Below, piece after piece: positions 8,257 through 16,469 of a stretch of DNA of 64,000 nucleotides. Source of the DNA: Bacteroidales bacterium (GTDB lineage Bacteria > Bacteroidota > Bacteroidia > Bacteroidales > F082); NCBI GenBank assembly GCA_017537965.1, contig JAFYJV010000020.1, positions 55,772 through 119,771 of the forward strand, read 5' to 3'. A program made the position numbers and the translations under genes. Position 1 is the first letter of the stretch; every line of letters starts with the position of its first letter. Under the pieces are notes generated by a model. That model searched no databases. It had not been told where the DNA came from and was given only the letters and a program-made list of their open reading frames with translations.

Positions 8257-9491
8257 TGGACTTCTGGCAAGAAATATTCATGGCGCTGCGGCGCAACAAG
8301 CTGAGGACTTTCCTCACGGGATTGGCCATCTCATGGGGCATCTTCATCCTCATCGTGCTCCTCGCCGCTGGCAACGGGTTGATGGATGCCGTCGGAAAAC
8401 AGTTCAGCAGCCGCTCCACCAACACCTATACCCTCTATGGCGGAATGACCTCCAAGCCCTACAAGGGACACAACAGCAACCGGTGGATCCCATTAACCGA
8501 CAAGGACATCCGGCTGCTTGAGAACAACTTCCCGCATGTGGACCAGGTATCGCCTCGCGTAAACAGCGGCGGCAATGCCGTTTATGGCAACCAGTTAAGC
8601 CCCATCGTTTTGAGCGGAGTGCGACCAGTGTATGCCAAGACCAATGATGTCGAGATGACCATGGGTCGATTTATCGACGAACTGGACGAGAAAAATAACG
8701 AGAAAGTGCTCGTTATCGATGAAAATGTGCAAGAGCAACTCTTTGATCCAGAGGAAGATCCTGTTGGTAAACTCATTTTCGTCAATGACATCGCCTACAA
8801 GGTCATCGGTGTTTGGAAAGGAAATCCCAACTCAGGCGGCGGCGAATGCTTTGTACCCTTCTCCACTTTGAAAAAGATCACCAACAAGGATGAGTATTCC
8901 ATGCTGAATTTCACCACCTACGATCTCGACACCAAAGAGGCCAACGAAGCATTTGAAAAGTACTTAAGGACCCAATTGGCCCACTTACATGAGTTTGACC
9001 CTGAGGACAATTCTTCCATCTATATCATAAGCACCATGTTGCAATACCTGCAAACCAACAAGATCATGAACACCTTGCAGATCTTCATCTGGATCATCGG
9101 CATCGCCATGCTCATCTCAGGTATCGTGGGCGTAAGCAACATCATGCGCATCACCGTAAAGGAACGTACCAACGAGATCGGCATCCGCAAGGCCATCGGT
9201 GCCAAATCGCGTTCGATTTTGGCCTCCATAGTTGTTGAATCGATGATCATCACTACTCTGTTCGGCTATATCGGGATGTGGCTCGGCATGATGGTGGCTG
9301 ACCTCAGTGGCGATATCATCAGCAAAGCCCAAGAAGGCAACATGGTTACCATCAACATCGTGCCTTCCATCGACCTCGGCATCGTGCTGATGGCTACGGC
9401 ACTGCTTATCGTCTGCGGTGTGCTGGCAGGCTTCTTCCCTGCCCGCAACGCCGTGAAAATCAAACCTATTGAAGCAATGAACTACAGATAA
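8256..9491 (+). CDS. ABC permease, MacB/FtsX family (1)
   Basis: A 411-aa permease: N-terminal membrane segment (about 20-42), a large periplasmic MacB-type domain (about 45-275) and three C-terminal membrane segments ending with the FtsX motif GVSNIMRITVKERTNEIGIRKAIGA. In MacB the ATPase is fused to the permease; here ATPase and permease are separate chains, as is usual in Bacteroidota. A second similar permease follows after 11 nt, so a heterodimer is likely. Confidence 0.93.
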   Translation: MDFWQEIFMALRRNKLRTFLTGLAISWGIFILIVLLAAGNGLMDAVGKQFSSRSTNTYTLYGGMTSKPYKGHNSNRWIPLTDKDIRLLENNFPHVDQVSPRVNSGGNAVYGNQLSPIVLSGVRPVYAKTNDVEMTMGRFIDELDEKNNEKVLVIDENVQEQLFDPEEDPVGKLIFVNDIAYKVIGVWKGNPNSGGGECFVPFSTLKKITNKDEYSMLNFTTYDLDTKEANEAFEKYLRTQLAHLHEFDPEDNSSIYIISTMLQYLQTNKIMNTLQIFIWIIGIAMLISGIVGVSNIMRITVKERTNEIGIRKAIGAKSRSILASIVVESMIITTLFGYIGMWLGMMVADLSGDIISKAQEGNMVTINIVPSIDLGIVLMATALLIVCGVLAGFFPARNAVKIKPIEAMNYR

Positions 9492-9502
9492 CACCCAGGA
9501 TT

Positions 9503-10765
9503 ATGTTCGACTTTGACGGATTGAAAGAGATTTGGCAGACCATTGCCCGCAACAAGACCAGGAGCTTGTTGACTGCCTTCGGCGTGTTCTGGGGTGTCTT
9601 CCTCCTCGTAGTGCTTTCCTCCACAGGCAACGGCTTCGAGAATGGCATGATGCGCCAAGTGGAAGGCGTGACACCCAACACAGGACTCTTCTTCACAGGG
9701 ACGACCAGCGAGCCTTATAAAGGCTACCAAAAAGGTCGCAACTGGTCGATGAATCTTTCCGATTTGGAGGCCATCAAAGACAACGTCCCCAACATCGTCG
9801 CCATCTCGCCCGAGGCAAGCGTATGGACCTCGGAGGACAAAAACGTGGTGTATGGCAACCGTAGCGGGAGTTACACGGTGAAAGGCGTGATGCCCGAGTA
9901 CGACTACATCATGAAGTCGAGGATCCTGAAGGGCCGTTTCATCAACAACGCCGACATCGCCAACCACCGCAAGGTATGTCTGTTGGGAAAACGCGCCTAC
10001 GAAGAGCTGTTCGACAAAGACGAGAATCCCTTGGGAAAAATGATTCGGGTAAACGGCCTCTATTTCCAGGTGGTGGGCGTCATCAGCACCTACAACACCA
10101 ACGTGCAAATCAACGGCAGCCCCGACGAGTCGGTCGTCCTGCCCTTCACCACCATGCAGCAGCTATTCTCGAAAGGCGACAAGATTGACTTCTTTATGCT
10201 GGCTGCCTCCGACAACGCTTCCATTGCAGAGGTCGAAGAAAAGGTCAAGCAGCTGCTCAAGGAACGGCACGACATCGCCCCTGATGACAAGACGGCCATC
10301 AGCTCTTTCAACCTGGAGGAGGTCTTCAAGATGTTCAAAGGCCTGTTCCTCGGTATCCATATCCTGATTTGGATTGTGGGCCTGGGCACCTTGTTGTCGG
10401 GCATTATCGGCGTGAGCAACATCATGCTGGTGACCGTAAAGGAACGCACCCGCGAGATCGGCGTGCGACGCGCCATCGGAGCCAAACCTAAAAACATCAT
10501 CACACAGGTGCTTTCAGAGAGTCTGCTGCTCACCACCTTGGCGGGTTTGGTGGGACTTTGCATCGGTGTGGGCATCATGGCCGTGGTCGGGATGGTCGTT
10601 TCCAACATGCTGAGCGACAACATGATGTTCCAGGATCCGAACATGAGCTTCACCGCTGCCGTGACAGCGACCATAATAGTCATCATATCCGGTCTTCTGG
10701 CTGGTGTCTTGCCTGCCTGGAGAGCCATTCAAATCAAGGCGATAGATGCCATCAGGGAGGAGTAA
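9503..10765 (+). CDS. ABC permease, MacB/FtsX family (2)
   Basis: A 420-aa paralogue of the preceding permease with the same layout: N-terminal membrane helix, periplasmic MacB domain, three C-terminal helices and GVSNIMLVTVKERTREIGVRRAIGA. It is the probable partner in a heterodimeric transporter. The gap to the adaptor gene downstream (208 bp) is much larger than the other gaps in this operon because a palindromic element is inserted there. Confidence 0.93.
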   Translation: MFDFDGLKEIWQTIARNKTRSLLTAFGVFWGVFLLVVLSSTGNGFENGMMRQVEGVTPNTGLFFTGTTSEPYKGYQKGRNWSMNLSDLEAIKDNVPNIVAISPEASVWTSEDKNVVYGNRSGSYTVKGVMPEYDYIMKSRILKGRFINNADIANHRKVCLLGKRAYEELFDKDENPLGKMIRVNGLYFQVVGVISTYNTNVQINGSPDESVVLPFTTMQQLFSKGDKIDFFMLAASDNASIAEVEEKVKQLLKERHDIAPDDKTAISSFNLEEVFKMFKGLFLGIHILIWIVGLGTLLSGIIGVSNIMLVTVKERTREIGVRRAIGAKPKNIITQVLSESLLLTTLAGLVGLCIGVGIMAVVGMVVSNMLSDNMMFQDPNMSFTAAVTATIIVIISGLLAGVLPAWRAIQIKAIDAIREE

Positions 10766-10779
10766 TAACTATGAGAAGA

Positions 10780-10943
10780 AACTACGAATTTTACGAATTC
10801 GATGCATGTTTGGGTAAACAATTTCGCAACTTCGTTGCGGATTTCACGAAGGTACAAAAACCTATCACTTTGGTAATAATCCGCAACGAAGTTGCGAAAT
10901 TCACTAGTAAAAAGAAAACTAATAATTTGTAGAATTCGTAGTT
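10780..10943. mobile_element. 164-bp palindromic MITE-like element inside the exporter operon
   Basis: Two nested inverted repeats are visible. Outer ends AACTACGAATTTTACGAA (10780-10797) and the complement of 10926-10943 agree at 16 of 18 positions. Inner arms at 10820-10842 and 10879-10901 are a perfect 23-bp inverted repeat, and each arm contains its own small hairpin CGCAAC-TTC-GTTGCG. It has no credible gene. The structure fits a non-autonomous mobile repeat. No clear target-site duplication is seen. In RNA it would form a strong hairpin between the permease and adaptor parts of the message. Confidence 0.7.
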
Positions 10944-10973
10944 GACTGTTGATAATCATAAAATCTAAATAAA

Positions 10974-12074
10974 ATGAAAAAAGTATTCAAAATCTTGTTT
11001 TTTATCTTGTTAGGAATCGGAGTCGTTTGGACATTCGTGTATCTCTTCAAGAAATCGAAACCTCAGGAAACCGTTTACGAGATCGTGGAGGCTCGCATCG
11101 ACACGATCCAGAAATCGACCGTGGTCACCGGTCAGATCGACCCACGTGACGAGGTGGCCATGAAGCCCCAAGTATCGGGCATCATCGCCGAGATCCTCAA
11201 AGAGCCGGGACAACAGGTCAAGCAAGGCGAGGTGATCGCCGTGGTAAAGGTCATCCCCGATGTGAGCAGCCTCTCAGCCGCTGAGTCGCAGGTGCGCGTG
11301 TCCAAACTGAACCTCGACAACGTAGAGAAAAGCTACCAGCGTCAGGAGAGCTTGAAGCAGAAAGGCCTCATCTCAGCCGAGGAATTCGAGAAGTCGCAGC
11401 TGGAGTACCAGCAAGCCAAGGAAAGCTACAGCAATGCCAAAGACCAGCTCAACATCATCAAGGAAGGCATCTCGAAAAGCGCCAAGGAATACAGCAACAC
11501 CAAGATCCGCGCCACCATCTCCGGCATGATCCTCGACATCCCCGTCAAAGTAGGCAACTCGGTGATCAACTCCAACACCTTCAACGACGGCACCACCATC
11601 GCAACCATCGCCAACATGCAGGACATGATCTTCAAAGGCAAGCTCGACGAGACCGAGGTGGGCAAGATCCATGAAGGAATGCCCATCACCTTGACCATCG
11701 GCGCCATGAACGACCGCAAGTTCAACGCTGAGTTGGAGTACATCGCTCCCAAAGGCACCCAGGAGAACGGTGCCGTGTTCTTCGAGATGAAAGCCCGCGC
11801 CATCTTGCCCGATGACGTCTTCGTCCGTGCCGGCTATTCGGCCAACGCCGAGATCATCCTCGACCGCGCCGCCGGAGCCGTCGTGGTGCCTGAGAGCTGC
11901 ATCAGCTATGAAGACGGCGAGACCTACGTGTATCGTTGCACCAAGGAAAGTCATCCCCAGGAATTTGAAAGAAAACAAGTTGAAGTCGGACTCTCTGACG
12001 GTGTCAACATCGTCATCACCGACGGCTTAAAAGCAGGAGAGAAAATCCGCGGCAATGAAATGGAAACCGAATAG
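10974..12074 (+). CDS. periplasmic adaptor of tripartite exporter (MacA/HlyD family)
   Basis: A 366-aa membrane-fusion protein: N-terminal anchor helix (about residues 5-25), biotinyl-lipoyl half-motifs (PQVSGIIAEILKEPGQQVKQG at about 67-85 in two parts, and ISGMILDIPVKVG after the hairpin), a coiled-coil hairpin of about 80 residues (SQVRVSKLNLDNVEKSYQRQ onward) and beta-barrel domains. It links the inner-membrane ABC permeases to the TolC-like channel gene 9 nt downstream. Confidence 0.93.
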   Translation: MKKVFKILFFILLGIGVVWTFVYLFKKSKPQETVYEIVEARIDTIQKSTVVTGQIDPRDEVAMKPQVSGIIAEILKEPGQQVKQGEVIAVVKVIPDVSSLSAAESQVRVSKLNLDNVEKSYQRQESLKQKGLISAEEFEKSQLEYQQAKESYSNAKDQLNIIKEGISKSAKEYSNTKIRATISGMILDIPVKVGNSVINSNTFNDGTTIATIANMQDMIFKGKLDETEVGKIHEGMPITLTIGAMNDRKFNAELEYIAPKGTQENGAVFFEMKARAILPDDVFVRAGYSANAEIILDRAAGAVVVPESCISYEDGETYVYRCTKESHPQEFERKQVEVGLSDGVNIVITDGLKAGEKIRGNEMETE

Positions 12075-12083
12075 TTTTTGATT

Positions 12084-13397
12084 ATGAAAAAGTTATTGAT
12101 ATTTTGCCTCATAGCAGCCACCTTCACGAAGGTGTACGCCCAACAGGTGTGGACCTTGCAACAATGCATCGACTACGCCATGGAGCACAACACAGGCATC
12201 CTCCAAAGCCAGTTGCAGCAACAGAATGCCGACTACCAGCTCAAGATGAGCCAAAACTCTTGGTTGCCATCGGTTAGTGCCAATGCCTCTGAAGGTTTGG
12301 GGTTCGGCCAGTCGCCTTCCTACACCGGCGTGTATGTGTCCGACAACTCCTCATCCGCCTCTGTAGGCATCAACGTCTCCATGCCCCTCTTCCAAGGCCT
12401 GAACATCTACAACACCACCAAGGCCGATCAACTCAACCTTTTGGCCTCTGTACAAGACCTGGAAGCCGCCAAACGCGACCTTAGCTTGGCCATCATGGCC
12501 TACTACATGGACGTGGTCTATTGCAAAGAGCTGAAAGGCGTGGCAGAACGTCAGCTGGAGCTCTCGGAAACTCAACATCAACGCACCCAGGAGCTGTTCG
12601 AAGTCGGCAAGGTGCCCGAGTCGAATGTCTATGAAAGCGCCGCCCAGGTGGCATCCGACCGCGCTTCACTCACCGAAGCGGAAAACAACCTCATGTTGAG
12701 ACTGTTGGACCTTACGCAAGCCATGGAGATCGACGATATCGAGGGCTTTGACGTGGTGGCACCAGACGCCTTCATGACGGAAGACGAACTGCCCCTCACT
12801 TCGGCCCAAGCCACCATCCAACACGCTTTGAAACATCAGCCCGAGATGCTGTCAGCACAATATAAGCTGGAGCAAGCCCATTACGAGCTCAAAGCCGCCA
12901 AGTCGGCCTGGTATCCATCGCTGAGCCTGTTTGGTGGCTATTCCAACGGCTACTATCATTATTTTACTGGTGGAAACGCCAACGTCCCGTTTTCGCAACA
13001 ACTCCAGACTAACGGCCGCACCCAAGTAGGGGTGTCGCTCAACATCCCGATCTTCAACAGCATGCAGACCAAATATCGCGTGAAGATGACAGAGTTGGGT
13101 ATCGACAACCAGCAGCTTAACATCGAGAATACCGGCAAGAAGCTGAAGAAGGAGATCCAACAAGCCTATTATAGTGCCGTTGCCGCCAAGCAGAAATACG
13201 TGGCTGCAGAGAATAGTCTAGCCTCGTCGCAGCTGGCCTACGATTATGCCCAAGCCGGTTACGAAGCGGGCAAGACCACCCTGATGGAGCTCAACGAGAG
13301 CAAGAATCGCCTCTACAAGGCCGAGTCGAGCATGCTTCAGGCCAAATATGAGTATCTGTATCGCTGCAAGGTGATGGCGTTTTACAATGAAGACTAA
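12084..13397 (+). CDS. TolC-family outer-membrane channel
   Basis: A 437-aa outer-membrane efflux protein with a signal peptide (MKKLLIFCLIAATFTKVYA) and two repeated OEP halves rich in long helices (for example LEQAHYELKAAKSAWYPSLS). It is the exit duct of the exporter encoded upstream. ATG 12084 is chosen over the in-frame TTG at 12078 because it starts the signal peptide directly. Its stop overlaps the convergent stop of the next gene by four nucleotides. Confidence 0.93.
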   Translation: MKKLLIFCLIAATFTKVYAQQVWTLQQCIDYAMEHNTGILQSQLQQQNADYQLKMSQNSWLPSVSANASEGLGFGQSPSYTGVYVSDNSSSASVGINVSMPLFQGLNIYNTTKADQLNLLASVQDLEAAKRDLSLAIMAYYMDVVYCKELKGVAERQLELSETQHQRTQELFEVGKVPESNVYESAAQVASDRASLTEAENNLMLRLLDLTQAMEIDDIEGFDVVAPDAFMTEDELPLTSAQATIQHALKHQPEMLSAQYKLEQAHYELKAAKSAWYPSLSLFGGYSNGYYHYFTGGNANVPFSQQLQTNGRTQVGVSLNIPIFNSMQTKYRVKMTELGIDNQQLNIENTGKKLKKEIQQAYYSAVAAKQKYVAAENSLASSQLAYDYAQAGYEAGKTTLMELNESKNRLYKAESSMLQAKYEYLYRCKVMAFYNED

Positions 13398-14647
13398 TCG
13401 ATCTTCATCCGATAAAGTTGTTTGGCGTGGTTGTCTTCCTTGGAATAGAGGAAATATAGCATTCCGTCGCGCACCTGTGGGTTGAACACAAAGGTAAAGC
13501 CATTCAGCCTTGCCACTTCATCGGCTTTGCCCGTGTTGGTGTTGATTTTCTTCAGGACCATCACGCCGTTTTCCTCAAACACCGCATAAAACTTGGCCTT
13601 TTCTTTGTCCAGCAACACCAGCCGTTTCCAATCCTTGCGCATCTGCCATTTATTGTCCCAGGTCCGCTCCCGATGGAAAGTCAACCAACCAGAGCCAATA
13701 CGCTGTGCCTGATGGTTGAAATAGATGATCTTGTCAGCCTCAAAATTGAACAAAAAAATCGTGTCGTTCGATTCAAATACAGGATCGTAAATGACTTTGA
13801 GAAACAGGAGGTCGCCGCCACCGCCGAACTTTCGATAGTTCTCTGCCATGTCGAGCCCGCCAGTGTTAGCGACATAATCCAAAAAATAGCCTTTGTCTGG
13901 TTTGCCGATTTCGTAATAGTTATAATAAATCTCCTGGGCGCGGTCGCCATAATCGGCCACGATAAACACTTCGTCGTTTGCCAGCACGTTGTTTCCCATC
14001 ATGGCGTAGAACTCCTCCAGCCGCATACCGTAGAATAGTTCCATGTTCATGTACTGGCCGCGGTATTGCCGATGACCGATCTGGTAAGTGGAGTCGGGAC
14101 CAATCAGATGGATTTGGTCATAAACGTCTTTATAAAGCCGTTGGAACTTCCTCCGTATAGGCAACACAGAGAGCGTGTCGAAGTTCATCGAGAGGTGCAG
14201 CAACGAGCAACTTTCATCCTGTCGGTAGGCAATCATGTAAAAACCCAAGTCGTTGAACTCGTAGTCAATCAGGCTGTTCACCTTGTTACGATAAGCCAAC
14301 ACGGGAGCTGATCCTATGATATCCACTTCCAACAAGCTGTAGGCATTTTCCAGCATCATGATGGGGACTTCCTTTTTCGAAAAATCCTCTTTCTCGATGA
14401 CAAAGCGGGTATATTCGTAAGTCAGATGCGAGAGGCAAAGCGTGTCGCCCACTTTGGCTTTGTTCACGGTAAAATTGCCGTTTTTGTCGGAAACCGAAAG
14501 CAACAGCGAGTCAACGGAATAGATATTCACCCCTTGAATGGGTTGTTTTCTCAAGTCAATGCATCGGCCATGTATCACGCCTTTGTTTTGGGCAATGACA
14601 GTCAACACTGACAACAGCGTCAATAGCAAAAACAAGATTTTCTTCAT
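13394..14647 (-). CDS. exported beta-propeller protein with N-terminal CarboxypepD-reg-like domain (paralogue A)
   Basis: A 417-aa secreted protein: signal peptide (MKKILFLLLTLLSVLTVIA), an Ig-like carboxypeptidase-regulatory domain (about 25-110, GVIHGRCIDLRKQPIQGVNI) as in TonB-linked Bacteroidota proteins, then a repetitive beta-rich C-terminal region of about 300 residues read as a six-bladed propeller. ATG 14647 is preferred to a longer frame (14791) because a -7 box sits at 14670-14677 and the signal peptide starts here. It is very close to the paralogue at 21146-22381 (both contain YQIGHR, ELFYGM and a MGNN stretch). Substrate or partner unknown. Confidence 0.82.
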   Translation of the reverse strand: MKKILFLLLTLLSVLTVIAQNKGVIHGRCIDLRKQPIQGVNIYSVDSLLLSVSDKNGNFTVNKAKVGDTLCLSHLTYEYTRFVIEKEDFSKKEVPIMMLENAYSLLEVDIIGSAPVLAYRNKVNSLIDYEFNDLGFYMIAYRQDESCSLLHLSMNFDTLSVLPIRRKFQRLYKDVYDQIHLIGPDSTYQIGHRQYRGQYMNMELFYGMRLEEFYAMMGNNVLANDEVFIVADYGDRAQEIYYNYYEIGKPDKGYFLDYVANTGGLDMAENYRKFGGGGDLLFLKVIYDPVFESNDTIFLFNFEADKIIYFNHQAQRIGSGWLTFHRERTWDNKWQMRKDWKRLVLLDKEKAKFYAVFEENGVMVLKKINTNTGKADEVARLNGFTFVFNPQVRDGMLYFLYSKEDNHAKQLYRMKID

Positions 14648-14669
14648 GGCAATCAAGGTTTTATTGCCA

Positions 14670-14677
14670 CAAAGATA
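14670..14677 (-). promoter_or_regulatory. Bacteroidota -7 box for beta-propeller gene A
   Basis: The minus strand reads TATCTTTG, 22 nt before the ATG at 14647. It lies inside the longer open frame and so argues for the shorter start. Confidence 0.65.
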
Positions 14678-14757
14678 TAAAAATCTATTCTGTCCATGTC
14701 GTTTTCGTCCCGAATCACTGAAAATCGATGGTAACTGTTGATTATTACAAAAAAAGC

Positions 14758-14765
14758 TAACTTTG
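14758..14765 (+). promoter_or_regulatory. Bacteroidota promoter for the DUF2461 gene
   Basis: TAACTTTG matches TAnnTTTG; a TTG at 14738-14740 lies 17 nt upstream as a possible -33 element. The distance to ATG 14814 is 48 nt. Confidence 0.6.
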
Positions 14766-14813
14766 TTTGCGAAATGGTGGCTGTTTACCACCTATCAGGC
14801 AACATCATTCGAC

Positions 14814-15491
14814 ATGGAAGAAATCATCACCTTTCTCACCAACGTGCTCCACAACAACAACCGCGAGTGGTTCCATGAGCACAAACAGGAATACCAGAAC
14901 GCTCAGGCCAAGTTCAACGCCATTGCCGAGCAGATCATCGCAGGAGTGCAGCAGTTCGACCCCGACATGCAGGGACTGACGCTGAAAGATTGCACCTATC
15001 GCTTCTACCGCGACACCCGTTTCTCGTCCGACAAGCGGCCTTACAAGACGCATTTCGGGGTGTTTGTCTGCAAAGGCGGAAAGAAATCCATGCTCAGCGG
15101 CTATTACTTCCAGGTGCAGCCGCGTGAGTCGGAGGACTATTTCAGCGGCAACATGCTCTGCACAGGGATGTACATGCCTTTTCCCGAGACCTTGAAAAGC
15201 CTACGCGAGGAAATCCTTTACGACGGACAGCCTCTTTCCGAAGCCATCAAAAAGGCCAAAGGCTTCACCTTGGATACCGGTCGCGCCATGAAACGAGTGC
15301 CCAACGGCTATCCCAAGGACCATGCATACGCCGAGTTCTTCAAGCAACGCGACTGGCTGCTGGTGAAGGAAGTCGATGACAAACATCTTTATAGCCCGAA
15401 CCTTGTGGAGTGGGTGCTTGACGAGTTCAAGATAACCAAGGACTTCTGCCAATGGCTGAATCGAGTTGACGGTTGGAAAATAAAAGGATGA
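14814..15491 (+). CDS. DUF2461 (TIGR02453) family protein
   Basis: A 225-aa cytosolic protein with the DUF2461 pattern: FLTNVLHNNNREWFHEHKQEY at the N-terminus (positions 4-24), RFYRDTRFSSDKRPYKTHFG in the middle and HLYSPNLVEWVLDEFK near the end. The biochemical role of the family is unknown. Start ATG 14814 gives the usual family N-terminus; the frame upstream to 14763 begins inside the promoter. A degenerate, gene-poor region follows. Confidence 0.88.
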   Translation: MEEIITFLTNVLHNNNREWFHEHKQEYQNAQAKFNAIAEQIIAGVQQFDPDMQGLTLKDCTYRFYRDTRFSSDKRPYKTHFGVFVCKGGKKSMLSGYYFQVQPRESEDYFSGNMLCTGMYMPFPETLKSLREEILYDGQPLSEAIKKAKGFTLDTGRAMKRVPNGYPKDHAYAEFFKQRDWLLVKEVDDKHLYSPNLVEWVLDEFKITKDFCQWLNRVDGWKIKG

Positions 15492-15502
15492 CATCTGGAT
15501 AA

Positions 15503-15588
15503 TTTCGTCTCGGTTTTATCAAATAATTGGTGTTTTTTCGTCTCGGTTTTGTTAAATAGTACTATTGTTGCCAGCGAAAACACCAATT
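15503..15588. repeat. direct and inverted short repeats at the edge of a decayed region
   Basis: A 15-bp direct repeat TTTCGTCTCGGTTTT occurs at 15503-15517 and 15536-15550 (33-bp period). Overlapping it, AATTGGTGTTTT (from 15525) is inverted at the sequence ending CACCAATT (to 15588). The repeats lie between the DUF2461 stop and a gene fragment and look like the scar of an insertion or deletion. Confidence 0.45.
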
Positions 15589-15589
15589 A

Positions 15590-15776
15590 AAACTCAGGAG
15601 ATGCCATCAAGAGCCTTTGGTCGTTCAAGGAGGACTTCCCGGAGCTTCACGTCGTGGCAGCGGGATCATTGTTGGAGTTTGCCCTCAAAAGGCTTTCGTC
15701 TTTTGGTGTGGGACGGATACGTTCGTTATTCGTCTATCCTTTCTCGTTTGACGAGTTCCTGGTGGCTGAGGGAAAA
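15590..15776 (+). pseudogene. fragment of an AAA_14/DUF4143-type ATPase gene
   Basis: In one frame the sequence reads AIKSLWSFKEDFPELHVV, then AAGSLLEFAL and RIRSLFVYPFSFDEFLVAEG. This is the core Walker B/sensor region of the Bacteroidota AAA_14 ATPases (family consensus of the type PELHVIAAGSLLEF and YPLSFEEFL). The Walker A part and the DUF4143 C-terminus are missing, and the short match QEMP just upstream is in another frame, so the fragment is truncated at both sides and frameshifted. It is a remnant, not a gene. Confidence 0.7.
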
Positions 15777-15887
15777 CCCCTCCGAAAAGAGGGGTTAATC
15801 TGTGTTATCGCGGGGGGAACATGCCGAAACCCGCCCCTTACGTCTTGATAATGCACTGGTTTTTCACTCCGTGTCCGCGACCAACTG
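15771..15887 (-). ncRNA. candidate small RNA with own promoter and terminator (~115 nt)
   Basis: On the minus strand a -7 box TATCTTTG (15892-15899) is followed by about 90 nt without a convincing reading frame. It then ends in a hairpin AACCCCTC-TTTTCG-GAGGGGTT (15775-15796) followed by TTTTCC, a plausible intrinsic terminator. Inside, GTCGCGG near the 5' end can pair with CCGCGAT near the 3' end, and a GCGGG/CCCGC stem is an alternative. I cannot match it to tmRNA, SRP, RNase P or 6S from memory. It could also be the relic leader of a lost gene. Confidence 0.4.
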
Positions 15888-15891
15888 ATTG

Positions 15892-15899
15892 CAAAGATA
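15892..15899 (-). promoter_or_regulatory. orphan Bacteroidota -7 box driving the candidate small RNA
   Basis: The minus strand reads TATCTTTG. No protein gene lies downstream within 400 bp on that strand; the next element is the terminator-like hairpin at 15775-15796. Confidence 0.5.
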
Positions 15900-15910
15900 C
15901 AACAATTTTC

Positions 15911-16130
15911 TCAGTCTGTTAAGAGGCTTTTGTGTTTTTCTTCTCTGCCTCGCACACCGAGTTGGCGTCGGCGAAGTACGTCTTCATACTCGTTGATAAT
16001 CTCATCATTAAACAACAGCACAATCCGTCCTTCAAACACATAGTCTAACAGCAGTACAGTGGGAGAATCCTCTCTTTTCGATAACAAAGAGGATACTAAC
16101 ATTAGTGTCAAAAACGGCATAGTATGTCAT
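15911..16130 (-). pseudogene. frameshifted, truncated PIN-domain toxin (COG1569-like)
   Basis: The ATG at 16130 begins MTYYAVFDTNV, the start of a PIN-domain ribonuclease toxin with its first catalytic Asp. After that the family sequence continues in another frame as LVSSLLSKREDSPTVLLLDY (family pattern), then FEGRIVLLFNDEIINEYEDVLRR, so a small deletion next to codon 11 broke the frame. The frame then stops at 15911 after unrelated residues, leaving out the C-terminal acidic residues. The start overlaps the antitoxin stop (TGATG), the usual toxin-antitoxin coupling. The toxin must be inactive. Confidence 0.75.
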
Positions 16131-16402
16131 CATTGGGCAACGGCATTTTTCTTTTCTTTTCTCGCTTGACGAATTTCCTCATTAATCTCATCAAGAGTCA
16201 ATTTGGAATTACCATTCATCTCACTTTGCTGCCGCATTAACTCAATGGCCAAACGAGCTCGTGCCTTTCGACTTGAATAAAACTGAATCAACAGCTGTTC
16301 GATCTGCTGTTGTAGCCATTGTTCAAAATCGGTTTCATTAGCAAAAGAAGGCCGAACTTTTTCAATTATTGAGTCGTTAATCGTAATGTTATAGCTACAC
16401 AT
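16130..16402 (-). CDS. antitoxin partner of the broken PIN toxin
   Basis: A 90-aa acidic/basic helical protein (MCSYNITINDSIIEKVRPSF at the start) with a DNA-binding-like N-terminal beta-helix pattern and a charged C-terminal tail (LTLDEINEEIRQARKEKK) expected to wrap the toxin. A -7 box TATATTTG at 16424-16431 supports ATG 16402 over 16426. It directly precedes and overlaps the toxin remnant by 1 nt. The antitoxin frame is intact although the toxin is dead, so it may be in decay or kept for protection against related toxins. Confidence 0.75.
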   Translation of the reverse strand: MCSYNITINDSIIEKVRPSFANETDFEQWLQQQIEQLLIQFYSSRKARARLAIELMRQQSEMNGNSKLTLDEINEEIRQARKEKKNAVAQ

Positions 16403-16423
16403 AACACTTCGCTTTTTTCGATG

Positions 16424-16431
16424 CAAATATA
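16424..16431 (-). promoter_or_regulatory. Bacteroidota -7 box for the antitoxin
   Basis: The minus strand reads TATATTTG, 21 nt before ATG 16402. It also excludes the longer in-frame start at 16426, which would lie inside the promoter. Confidence 0.6.
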
Positions 16432-16469
16432 CAACATTATTTCATATTTCGCAAGGCGTTTTTATGCTT

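Noticed and set aside
10558-10959. Open frames running through the palindromic element on both strands
   Set aside because: They are produced by the inverted repeats and read into the permease gene in the wrong frame; no homology or promoter.
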